Positions 1 through 7,220 of a stretch of DNA of 49,683 nucleotides are shown in pieces. The position numbers and the translations under genes are program-made. Within the stretch, counting starts at the first letter, position 1; every line of letters begins with the position of its first letter. This stretch comes from Pseudobutyrivibrio sp. (GTDB taxonomy: Bacteria; Bacillota; Clostridia; Lachnospirales; Lachnospiraceae), in assembly GCF_015057185.1 (NCBI RefSeq), contig NZ_SVEV01000023.1, forward strand, positions 10,170 through 59,852. Direction: 5' to 3'. Under the pieces are notes generated by a model. That model saw only the letters and a program-made list of their open reading frames with translations. It had not been told where the DNA came from and did no database searches.

Positions 1-2387
1 GCGCTTTCACTAAGTGATGTCTGTATTGACTCGCTCTCTGATTTTGCTATTGATGCTGAATCTGAAGCTGCTGCGCTCTCGCTAAGTGATGTCTGTATTG
101 ACTCACTCTCAGACTTTGCTTCTGATAATGATTCAGAAATTGAATCTCTTGTACTTGCTGACTCAGATGCTACTGCACTGAGGGAATCTCTCACTGAAAG
201 GCTCTCACTTACATATTCTGAGAGGCTCTGGCTGAGTGACTGGCTCATCCATGTGCTGAGTGACTCGCTAGCTTTTGCAGAAGCGCTGAGTGACTCTGAG
301 CGAGATAATGATGCTGCTTCTGAAGCGGATGCACTTTCAGAAATTGACTCTGAGCGTACCTGGGATGCACTTGCTGATGCAGATGCGCTTTCCTTTACTG
401 ACTCTGACCAAGCCTCTGACTGTGAAACAGCCTGGCTGTATGCTTCTGATAAAGAAGATACTTCGCTTCTCTGCTGAGAATAATCATCGCGTCCGTTCTC
501 ATAATCCTTGATTGAATAATATGTGTAGCCCTTTACTCCGAAATTGCCGTCCTTTGCTTCACCAGAGTTGTTGTAATAAACATCTGTAGACTCTTTAGCC
601 TTTGAAACAAAGCCAGGTGTGAATGTAAGGCTGCTTGTTGAAGCTGATGCGGATGTATAAAGTGTAATTGACTGAGCTCTATATACACCGAGTTTCTTGT
701 CTGCAAATGCAGTTAATGTGTATGTACCGTCTCCATTATTAGTAATGTTTGAATTAGCATAGTAATAAGTTGTGCCATTGATGGAAAATGTAGAATATGA
801 TCCTTTCCAATTCCATAAATTGTCATTACCTTTTCTACTATACTGAGAAACAATTTTAAGAGAATTACCATTCTCATCTACAAGAGTTTCCATTACTTGA
901 GCACCAGACTCACCTGTTGTAAGTACACTTACCGCACTGTCAGCACTACTTCTATAAATACCTGAAAGGTTGCCATTATACTCATTATAACCATTTGAAT
1001 AGCATCCTAAATCATGATAAATTGCCTGCTCATTTGTTGAATAATAAATATGAGACTCTGGATTATTATTCTGAGCTACTACTGTATTCTCATTTTTCCA
1101 AGAAAGTGTAAATGTCTTGTCTGCATTGATTGTAACATCCACACCATCAGCAATCTGGCTACCGTTCACATAGTAGCGGCAAACTGTAGTCTCGGTACCA
1201 TCCTCAGCTGTCTCGGTAGCATAATCCCATGTAAGAACATTTCCAGAAGCGTCCTTATATTCAACAGCCTTCTTAACAACCATGATACCGTCGACTACAT
1301 TTGGATTGTCATGCTGAGCACCCCATGATGGGCTATCATAGAAACCAGAAACTAAAGCATTTCCGTCTGAATCAACTGTTACATAATCAAAGTATGCGTA
1401 CTTTGTCTCGCCAGCTGCATCCACATATGTAACGCATACACTGTTTGTATTGTAATTGCTGCTATCCCAATCGCTGTAAAGAATCTCGCCAACATATCCT
1501 TCCTGATAGAAAGAATACTGGATAAGAAGATTTGCAAGCTTGTCGCCATATCCGTAATAGTTATTTGATTCTGAGCTATGATTTAAATACTGACCATCAG
1601 CTTTTGCCTGCTCTTTAGCTGCATCAAGGGCAGCCTTCGCTTCCTCGATTTGTTTGATAAGATCCTCAAGATACTCATCTTCCATGCCTGCTTCTGAGAA
1701 TGAAGTAGATGCTGATTCGTATTCTGATTGAATCTCAGATATAGATGTAGAAAGGCTAGCTGTTTCTGAAGCCAACTCCTCTGACTCTGAAGCTGATGTA
1801 CTAGCTAAGCTTTCGTTTTCTGATGTCAATGACTCTGCTGCTGAAGTAGATGTAGAAGAAATAGTAGAATCCTCTGTTGATAATGAAGTGCTTGCAGATT
1901 CTGATGTTTCAGCAATTTCTGAAGCTACACTCTTAGCATTTTCATCTAATGAATCAACTGTCTCAGTACTTGCTGTAGACTCTGAGCCCTCAACTGTCTC
2001 AGTATTTTCGCTTGTTGCCTCTGAACCTTCTGTAGCAAGACCATCGAAAAGATTTGTATCGTTTTCTGAAGTAGTCTGAACCTTTGATTCATCTAGTATA
2101 GTGTCCTGAGCAACTTCCTCTGTAGTTATCTCCTCTGTAGTAACCTCTTGTGTAATAGTTTCCTGAGCTTCTTCCTGTACAGTTTCTACAGTAGTTTCAA
2201 CTACTTCCTTTGCCTGCTCCTGAGCAACTTCTATAGTAACTACGCCCTGAGCACTAGCGATTGCTTCTTCTTCGCCGAGCTCACAAGCGTATGCTAAATT
2301 TGCATCACCTAAAACTGAGGCTCCACCAACTGTAGCCCCTGTAATTGCAACACCCTTTAATATTTTTTCTACTTTCTTCTTTGACAT
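1..2387 (-). CDS. Serine-rich-repeat surface adhesin, 5' part only (C-terminus outside window)
   Basis: An open frame starts at ATG 2387 (AGAGG about 7 nt upstream) and runs without a stop to base 1, about 795 codons. The N-terminus MSKKKVEKILKG plus a short hydrophobic stretch ending near AYAC looks like a signal peptide, though not the long KxYKxGKxW type usual for SRR adhesins. Then come an acidic Thr/Glu/Val-rich stretch, a first Ser-rich region (about residues 99-232, Ser at every second or third position), a non-repetitive region with many Asn, Tyr and Gly (about 240-630) that is the likely ligand-binding part, and a long second Ser region (about 636 to the window edge) of SESLS/SASAS type. 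SRR adhesins are normally glycosylated and wall-anchored through a C-terminal LPxTG; that end and any SecA2/Y2 genes are not visible. The upstream operator is shared with the two fibre clusters. Confidence 0.85.
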   Translation of the reverse strand, partial: MSKKKVEKILKGVAITGATVGGASVLGDANLAYACELGEEEAIASAQGVVTIEVAQEQAKEVVETTVETVQEEAQETITQEVTTEEITTEEVAQDTILDESKVQTTSENDTNLFDGLATEGSEATSENTETVEGSESTASTETVDSLDENAKSVASEIAETSESASTSLSTEDSTISSTSTSAAESLTSENESLASTSASESEELASETASLSTSISEIQSEYESASTSFSEAGMEDEYLEDLIKQIEEAKAALDAAKEQAKADGQYLNHSSESNNYYGYGDKLANLLIQYSFYQEGYVGEILYSDWDSSNYNTNSVCVTYVDAAGETKYAYFDYVTVDSDGNALVSGFYDSPSWGAQHDNPNVVDGIMVVKKAVEYKDASGNVLTWDYATETAEDGTETTVCRYYVNGSQIADGVDVTINADKTFTLSWKNENTVVAQNNNPESHIYYSTNEQAIYHDLGCYSNGYNEYNGNLSGIYRSSADSAVSVLTTGESGAQVMETLVDENGNSLKIVSQYSRKGNDNLWNWKGSYSTFSINGTTYYYANSNITNNGDGTYTLTAFADKKLGVYRAQSITLYTSASASTSSLTFTPGFVSKAKESTDVYYNNSGEAKDGNFGVKGYTYYSIKDYENGRDDYSQQRSEVSSLSEAYSQAVSQSEAWSESVKESASASASASQVRSESISESASASEAASLSRSESLSASAKASESLSTWMSQSLSQSLSEYVSESLSVRDSLSAVASESASTRDSISESLSEAKSESESIQTSLSESAAASDSASIAKSESESIQTSLSES

Positions 2388-2447
2388 AATAAAAACCTCT
2401 ATCTATGAACATGTTATAATTCATTGCCAATTATTAATTTCAGAGTT

Positions 2448-2524
2448 ATTGTATCACCTTGACATTATTTTTAAAGGGTATTTAGTAACACGTTTTTGCC
2501 AAATCAGATACGTTTTTGCCAAAT
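2448..2524 (-). promoter_or_regulatory. Promoter and paired direct-repeat operator of the serine-rich adhesin
   Basis: On the minus strand a -10 TACAAT (2448-2453) sits 17 bp from a weak -35 CTTTAA (2471-2476). Thirteen bases further upstream lie two identical 15-bp direct repeats, 2490-2504 and 2510-2524 (plus strand ACGTTTTTGCCAAAT), with a 20-bp period. Two-turn spacing next to a weak -35 is the usual layout of an activator site. The same motif pair occurs upstream of 16936 and 35124. Confidence 0.6.
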
Positions 2525-2567
2525 AATTATTTTAAGGGTTCAAATATCATTTTCGTTACATAAAATA

Positions 2568-2593
2568 ACGGCCAGATTATAACATCTGACCGT
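2568..2593 (-). terminator. Intrinsic terminator after the SipW-sortase fusion gene
   Basis: A 10-bp stem (2568-2577 with 2584-2593, one G-T wobble) and a 6-nt loop are followed on the minus strand by TATTTTAT. It ends the transcript of the gene stopping at 2614 and isolates the serine-rich adhesin gene. Confidence 0.75.
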
Positions 2594-2613
2594 GAAAAAA
2601 CTTATTAAATTAG

Positions 2614-3867
2614 TTAATGTGTGTCCACCACATATCCATGAACTGTAAATCTCATTCCTGATGATGAGCATGTAGAAAGTGTAGTAATCAAATCAGCTGA
2701 GTCCACCTCATTTGTAGTCTCGATCTTTTTGTAGGAATGGCTCTTAAGCTCATCAATGTATGCACCAAACTCTTCGGAATCTGAATATGGAACTGCATAT
2801 ACCCAGGATGCTGCCTCGGTGTCAAAAAACGAGAATATTTCATATCTATATTTTTTGTCAGCAGTAATTATCTGGAAATATTTGTGCTCATCCAAATATG
2901 TGTCTTCTGATTTATAGTATTTTAGCTGGCCAAACATAGAAAGATTTCTCATGTTGTGACCGTAGATAATGTTATGGCTATCGCTAAAATCTGGTAGATT
3001 GTAGCCCTCCAAGAAAATACTGCCGGCTGTGGCACTCTCACCGTCCATTGTTCGACGCAAATATTTCTCGTCATCACCAGAATAGAGAATCGGATAACTA
3101 ATGTCTGTTCCTTCTATATAAATCCATCCTATAACATCAGGATTGATTTCCTGTAAGGCAGCAACATCCACATCAATCATTTCATACCAAGGGCACTGGT
3201 CTATCTGAGCCTGGTCAGCCACCGATACAAACTCCTGGTTCAAATTAGCATAAAGTGTATTTGATTTTTGATACCCCAGGTAAATATAAAGGAATCCACT
3301 CATGGAACCAAATACAATTATAATTCCAAGAATCAGAATAATCTTTGGATTAAATCCTGCATTTTTTTCTGTTGAAGCCGCAGAATCCTCGGCAGACTTT
3401 TTCTCCTTTTTTTCTCCAAAGGCTGATAAGGCTGCTCCCGCCAATAAAATAATGACTGCTACAATTTTACCAACGGATTCTGAAAGCCATGTGGCCACAT
3501 TTCCAATGATAGGAAAATGAGCTCGCACCTTTCCTATTACATTCACGTAAGCAACAGGTGTAAAATCCTCTGTGTTGTTGGCGTCACCCTTTGTGGTAAA
3601 TAGTCTGCTTTCCTGATTAACAGACTGTACTCTATGGGTTACAACACTTGCCCCCGATTCAAATGCAATAATATCCCCTTCTGCGATTTCCTCAAAGGCT
3701 GCTTCTTTGACATAAACAATTGAGCCTACGCTTATTTCTGGCTCCATTGAACCGGAGATAACATTAAAGCTCTGGTAGCCTAAAACCTTTGGAACAGCCA
3801 GCGGCAAACATGCCAAAATTACTACTGCAATTAAAATGTTTCCTATAATTTTTAATATTTTTCCCAT
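2614..3867 (-). CDS. Fusion of SipW-type signal peptidase I and class B sortase
   Basis: 417 aa. Residues 1-150 are a SipW/ER-type signal peptidase I: membrane segment about 10-30, catalytic Ser in SGSMEP (Ser40), His78 in VVTHRV (His replaces the bacterial Lys in this subtype), Asp95 in KGDAN, and a second membrane segment about 130-150. After a charged linker a third membrane segment (about 176-198) leads into a class B sortase with the SrtB-like IIYGHNM and SMFGQLKYY motifs, catalytic Cys400 in TLSTC and Arg406. The first half should cleave SipW-dependent signal sequences (candidates: the TasA-like proteins of both clusters). The second should transpeptidate NPxTG proteins such as those ending at 5022 and 26767. 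It is separated from cluster 1 by a terminator and has its own promoter. No Shine-Dalgarno is seen before ATG 3867, consistent with a leaderless mRNA. Confidence 0.9.
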   Translation of the reverse strand: MGKILKIIGNILIAVVILACLPLAVPKVLGYQSFNVISGSMEPEISVGSIVYVKEAAFEEIAEGDIIAFESGASVVTHRVQSVNQESRLFTTKGDANNTEDFTPVAYVNVIGKVRAHFPIIGNVATWLSESVGKIVAVIILLAGAALSAFGEKKEKKSAEDSAASTEKNAGFNPKIILILGIIIVFGSMSGFLYIYLGYQKSNTLYANLNQEFVSVADQAQIDQCPWYEMIDVDVAALQEINPDVIGWIYIEGTDISYPILYSGDDEKYLRRTMDGESATAGSIFLEGYNLPDFSDSHNIIYGHNMRNLSMFGQLKYYKSEDTYLDEHKYFQIITADKKYRYEIFSFFDTEAASWVYAVPYSDSEEFGAYIDELKSHSYKKIETTNEVDSADLITTLSTCSSSGMRFTVHGYVVDTH

Positions 3868-3873
3868 GGGCTA

Positions 3874-3879
3874 ATTATA
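3874..3879 (-). promoter_or_regulatory. Extended -10 promoter giving a probably leaderless mRNA
   Basis: The minus strand reads TGATATAAT, a full extended -10, with its last base only 6 nt before ATG 3867. Transcription would start at or within a base or two of the ATG, and no ribosome-binding site exists there. The -35 is poor, as is common for extended -10 promoters. Confidence 0.55.
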
Positions 3880-3886
3880 TCATAAA

Positions 3887-3917
3887 AATAGCGCCAAGCT
3901 TAATGCCTAGCGCTATT
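3887..3917 (-). terminator. Terminator at the end of the cluster 1 operon
   Basis: Arms AATAGCGC (3887-3894) and GCGCTATT (3910-3917), with partial inner pairing, are followed on the minus strand by TTTTTATG. It lies between the MucBP gene stop (3924) and the SipW-sortase fusion, so the fusion is probably not simply co-transcribed with the fibre genes. Confidence 0.75.
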
Positions 3918-3923
3918 AATTAT

Positions 3924-5021
3924 TTAATCCTCATCGTCATTATTGTCATTTGTTCTTACTACATGAGCTCTACGTTTTTTCTCTGCAACATAAAGTGTAA
4001 TGAGAACGAATAGAACTGCGATAATTGCGATTATTATTCCAATAATCATATTTCTAATGAAGTTGTCCTTTGGTGATCCACCAGCCTTAGCAACTTCTTC
4101 ATCACTGATATCGATAACATCCATTGGTGTTTCTTCATCAGAGATTGTTGTGTCATCAGCTGCTCCAGCATTTTCACCATCGTCACCGGCATTATCAGCA
4201 TCGCCTGCATTGCCGCCTGCGTTACCACCATTGCCACGGTTGTTTGTTGTGCCCTCTTCTGTTGTAGAACTACTACTATTTCTGTACTGGTACTCATAAG
4301 TTGGCTCACCATAAACAGTAGATGATGAATATGTTGTTTCGTCTATTACCTTTATGCTGCCTGAGTATTTCTTGTAAATGAAAGTAAATACTGTGTCAGC
4401 CTTTAATCCAGTAGAATCTGTTAAATAGTAAGCGTTTGGATAATACTTATCAATGTGCTTTGCAGGTACATAAACTACCTCGCCCTTAGCAGCGTAAAGT
4501 GTATCATCCTCTAAAAGAGCATTACCACTCTCATCTACATATTTAACTGTGTAAGGAATAACTGTTCCTACACCGTAAGCTACTACATAAGTCTCATCAC
4601 CAGTAACTGTGATGTTTGCAGAAGCCTCTACATTGTTGTTGTCATTAGAGCCCTTTGTTGGAGATGTCACAAGTGAATCACCACCAGATACTCTAAGACC
4701 TGAAACGTAGTATTTTCTCTCTCCTGTAGTCTCGTTTGCTTTAACTTTTACAAGAGCATCTACATCAAAATTATAAGTGTCGTCATAATTCCAACCAGTG
4801 ATTGTAAGCACATCACCATCAACTGAAACTCTATCAGAGCCTAAGTCAGCCTTTAGCGCATCAACAGCTGATGAATCAAAGATTGCATCTGCATTGTTGC
4901 CAAGTGCAATTTTGATACGATATGTATAAGAAGCCTCAGCAATGATTGGAGCTAAATTTGCAAGTGTAATGACAAATACTAATGTAAGAAAAAGTCCAAG
5001 TGTCTTTTTAAATGCACGCAT
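3924..5021 (-). CDS. MucBP-domain membrane surface protein (cluster 1)
   Basis: 365 aa. A signal peptide (about 1-30) ends near AEASYTYRI. An N-terminal domain is shared with the cluster 2 paralogue at 25740 (YTYRI.I.LG). A MucBP-like domain follows (from IPYTVKYVDESGN to FTFIYKK, about 155-225), the module of mucin-binding proteins. Then come a Ser/Asn/Gly/Ala/Asp low-complexity spacer, the juxtamembrane motif VIDISDEEVAKA, one membrane helix (about 325-347) and a charged cytoplasmic tail ending in acidic residues. There is no LPxTG or NPxTG, so it should stay in the membrane. The start directly abuts the upstream stop (TAAATG) with AGGAGG in place, so it is translationally coupled to the NPLTG gene. 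Role inferred: membrane-side subunit or mucin contact of the fibre system. Confidence 0.8.
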   Translation of the reverse strand: MRAFKKTLGLFLTLVFVITLANLAPIIAEASYTYRIKIALGNNADAIFDSSAVDALKADLGSDRVSVDGDVLTITGWNYDDTYNFDVDALVKVKANETTGERKYYVSGLRVSGGDSLVTSPTKGSNDNNNVEASANITVTGDETYVVAYGVGTVIPYTVKYVDESGNALLEDDTLYAAKGEVVYVPAKHIDKYYPNAYYLTDSTGLKADTVFTFIYKKYSGSIKVIDETTYSSSTVYGEPTYEYQYRNSSSSTTEEGTTNNRGNGGNAGGNAGDADNAGDDGENAGAADDTTISDEETPMDVIDISDEEVAKAGGSPKDNFIRNMIIGIIIAIIAVLFVLITLYVAEKKRRAHVVRTNDNNDDED

Positions 5022-5837
5022 TTAAGCCACCTCCTCTTTCTTATTTCTTGTCATAACAAAGTACCAAACGATTAGAATCACTCCAAAGAATAGGAATGCT
5101 CCGCAAAGCAAAAGTGGCATAATAGAATCGCCTGTTAAAGGATTGTCACCACCTGCAAGTGGAATTGTGTCATCATCGATAATAACAACTTCTGTTCCAC
5201 CATCGAGAGTGTTAACTACTCGCTTAACTACTGTATTATGCTTTTCAACAGTTTCGCCTTCTCTCGCTGAAGAAGTAGGCTCTGCACCAAACTTAATCTC
5301 TAACTCTGCAAGTGTTGCCATGTAAGCATTAGTCTGTGAATTACCATCAAGTGTAATAGCAACAGTCACACTTCCATTGGCACCATTTGCAAGAGAACCA
5401 AGTGAGAAATATGAACCTTCGTTACCATTTACCTGATCAAGACCAACTTTTGCAATAGCTGCATCAGCATCACCACCGACAGTCTCACTATCGAAAAGTG
5501 GTGTCTCGCTGCCAGAATAAGTAATCTTGTAGGAATATGCACCACCAGCTGCCTCTGAGCCTTCCTCAAGAGACTTGACAACATCAGCATTCATGTAGAA
5601 ATTTGCCTCTTCACCGCTGGCATTGTTGTACTGTACTGTATATTTGATTGTATCACCAGGCATTACATTGGAAATCTTGCAGTTGGCTGCGTCATAAGAA
5701 GATGTAATCTTTGAACCATCATATGTCACTTCCCAACCAATTCCTGCTGTCTCAGCCTGTGCATTGATTTTGTTTGCTGTAAAGCTCGTTGCCACTAACG
5801 TAAGGGCAAGAACCATATTCAAATATAATCTTTTCAT
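5022..5837 (-). CDS. NPLTG-motif cell-surface protein (cluster 1)
   Basis: 271 aa. Signal peptide 1-28 (ends INAQA). The extracellular part opens with GWEVTYDGSKITSSYD, which recurs almost unchanged in the cluster 2 paralogue (26767-27594). The C-terminus carries NPLTGDS, a hydrophobic helix and a short positive tail (RNKKEEVA). NPxT[GN] is the substrate pattern of class B sortases (S. aureus SrtB uses NPQTN), unlike the LPxTG of the pilins here, so the natural processing partner is the SrtB half of the fusion at 2614. Before the sorting motif lies a conserved GGTEVVIIDDD segment, also in the paralogue. It has its own ribosome site (GAGGGAG). Function beyond anchoring is unknown; a wall anchor for the TasA-like subunits encoded just upstream is a reasonable guess. 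Confidence 0.8.
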   Translation of the reverse strand: MKRLYLNMVLALTLVATSFTANKINAQAETAGIGWEVTYDGSKITSSYDAANCKISNVMPGDTIKYTVQYNNASGEEANFYMNADVVKSLEEGSEAAGGAYSYKITYSGSETPLFDSETVGGDADAAIAKVGLDQVNGNEGSYFSLGSLANGANGSVTVAITLDGNSQTNAYMATLAELEIKFGAEPTSSAREGETVEKHNTVVKRVVNTLDGGTEVVIIDDDTIPLAGGDNPLTGDSIMPLLLCGAFLFFGVILIVWYFVMTRNKKEEVA

Positions 5838-5855
5838 TTCGCTTGCTCCCTCTTG

Positions 5856-6578
5856 TTAGTTAATGTTTGTAATGTTACCGTTGCTATCTACTGTTGCATG
5901 TACGCCCCAAGCACCAAGGATTGATTCCTCTGCGTTATGTGCCTGAACTGCATCTACACGAATTTCAATTTCAAATTTCTTTCCGTCATAGCCGTAGATG
6001 TTTTTAACTACGGTGTAATCTCCAGAAGAAACCGTCTCAGTTGTAACCTCATTTAAAATGTCACGGCTGAATTCAATTGAATCCAAGAACTGAACTGCCT
6101 CGTCCTTTGCAAGAGGCTTTGTACAATAGAACACTTCGCCCTCTGTAGTGCTCTCTGAATCGAGCTTCATCCAGCTATCTGTTGTGTTTAACTCAATAAG
6201 TGAAGGATCAAGTCTTGTGTCCTTTTCACCCTTTGAATCAACCCAACTTTTTCTAACAAGTACTCGAACATATTCGTCATAATCACCTGTTGAAGTGTTC
6301 TGAATCTGAACATCCTCATCATACTCATGCTCTACCTGTAAAGGATTGTCCTTATTAATTTGATTTTTTACATCATTTAAACCAAGAGCTGTAACACTGA
6401 CGAACTTGCCATCCTGCTTTTCCTGAATATCAACATATAGATGGTCAGTTTCAAATGAAACGCTCTCTGCGCTATTTGAATAAGCGATCGCTGCTCTTGT
6501 AGCACCAACGCCACTGCCTGCTACGAATATAAGTCCAGCAGCTAGAACAATTACAGGGTTCTTAAATACTTTTTTCAT
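5856..6578 (-). CDS. TasA/camelysin-like secreted protein, second type (cluster 1)
   Basis: 240 aa. The N-terminus MKKVFKNPVIVLAAGL is a signal region followed by ATRAAIAYSNSAE and then SVSFETDHLYVDIQ. This resembles SipW-dependent proteins of the TasA/CalY family, in which the signal is cut just before an aromatic strand. No sorting motif or C-terminal helix. A paralogue with the same layout lies at 27610-28353; both contain (Y)DE..VRV/QI(Q), YVRVLVRKSW and VQAHN/VQTHN segments. The start codon overlaps the upstream stop (TAATG), giving tight coupling to the YFTD-type protein; the two are probably made in fixed ratio and may co-assemble. Assignment to the TasA superfamily rests on the signal region and context; the fold is not proven. 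Confidence 0.7.
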   Translation of the reverse strand: MKKVFKNPVIVLAAGLIFVAGSGVGATRAAIAYSNSAESVSFETDHLYVDIQEKQDGKFVSVTALGLNDVKNQINKDNPLQVEHEYDEDVQIQNTSTGDYDEYVRVLVRKSWVDSKGEKDTRLDPSLIELNTTDSWMKLDSESTTEGEVFYCTKPLAKDEAVQFLDSIEFSRDILNEVTTETVSSGDYTVVKNIYGYDGKKFEIEIRVDAVQAHNAEESILGAWGVHATVDSNGNITNIN

Positions 6579-7207
6579 TATTCATTCCCCCCTTCATTAT
6601 TCTCTGTTGTATCTGTAGTCTGCTGTGTCTCAGTCTCTGTAGATGCTTCTGGCTGAGTCTCTGTTTGATTCTCAGTCTGGCTCTCAGAAGTCTTCTCACC
6701 AAATTTTGCTTGGTACTCCTGACGCTCCATGATCTTCTCATCCCACTTAGCTACGAGATTGCCATCAGCATCTCTCTGAGCCTTAGCAGCTTCTTCTACG
6801 ATAACTACGTTGAAGGTTTGTGAATCAAAATCGAAATCATCAGGTTTTGTAATATTGATTGTCAATGTACCTGATGTCTCACCTGGCTTAACTATCTGAT
6901 TGTACTCATAGTAGCCATTCTTTAATGTCCAGCCCTCTCCACTGTAAGTCAAATTGTCTTTATATGCCTCACCACAGATAGCCTGAACTCTTACGAACAC
7001 ATCATAGTTACCTGTGTTTTTAACTGCTACTTCCTTAATCCAATCATGTGCATTCTCTTCAGGCTCGATTTCAAAATCTCCTATATAAACTGTTGCTGTT
7101 CCAACAGCTTCATGAGAATCTGTGAAATAAGCCATTGCCGGTCTAACTGCAATTGCACCAATCATTACGAGGCCGGCAGCAACTAATGCTAAATTCTTAC
7201 GTTTCAT
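6578..7207 (-). CDS. SipW-dependent TasA/camelysin-like protein, YFTD type (cluster 1)
   Basis: 209 aa from ATG 7207 (GGAGG 8 nt upstream; the GTG one codon earlier is less likely). The N-terminus is a classic SipW-cognate signal: MKRKNLALVAAGLVMIG followed by AMAYFTDSHEAVG, where cleavage would expose YFTD. The mature part has the IxxF/VKNTGNYDVFVRVQA pattern of camelysin/TasA proteins, where the N-terminal strand can complete a neighbour's sheet to form fibres. The C-terminal 45 residues are Gln/Thr/Glu-rich low complexity (SQTENQTETQPE type) without an anchor; the cluster 2 paralogue at 28358 lacks this tail. Known family role: matrix or fibre subunit. Processing by the signal-peptidase half at 2614 is inferred. 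Confidence 0.8.
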   Translation of the reverse strand: MKRKNLALVAAGLVMIGAIAVRPAMAYFTDSHEAVGTATVYIGDFEIEPEENAHDWIKEVAVKNTGNYDVFVRVQAICGEAYKDNLTYSGEGWTLKNGYYEYNQIVKPGETSGTLTINITKPDDFDFDSQTFNVVIVEEAAKAQRDADGNLVAKWDEKIMERQEYQAKFGEKTSESQTENQTETQPEASTETETQQTTDTTENNEGGNE

Positions 7208-7220
7208 CACTGTCTCCTCC

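Noticed and set aside
253-511. Short plus-strand frames at the window start
   Set aside because: They are antisense to the serine-rich repeat of the adhesin and mirror its repetitive codons.
2490-2524. Firm assignment of the direct repeats to a LytTR regulator
   Set aside because: Spacing fits, but the half-site matches the published consensus only in part and the site orientation differs among the three loci; left as a possibility.
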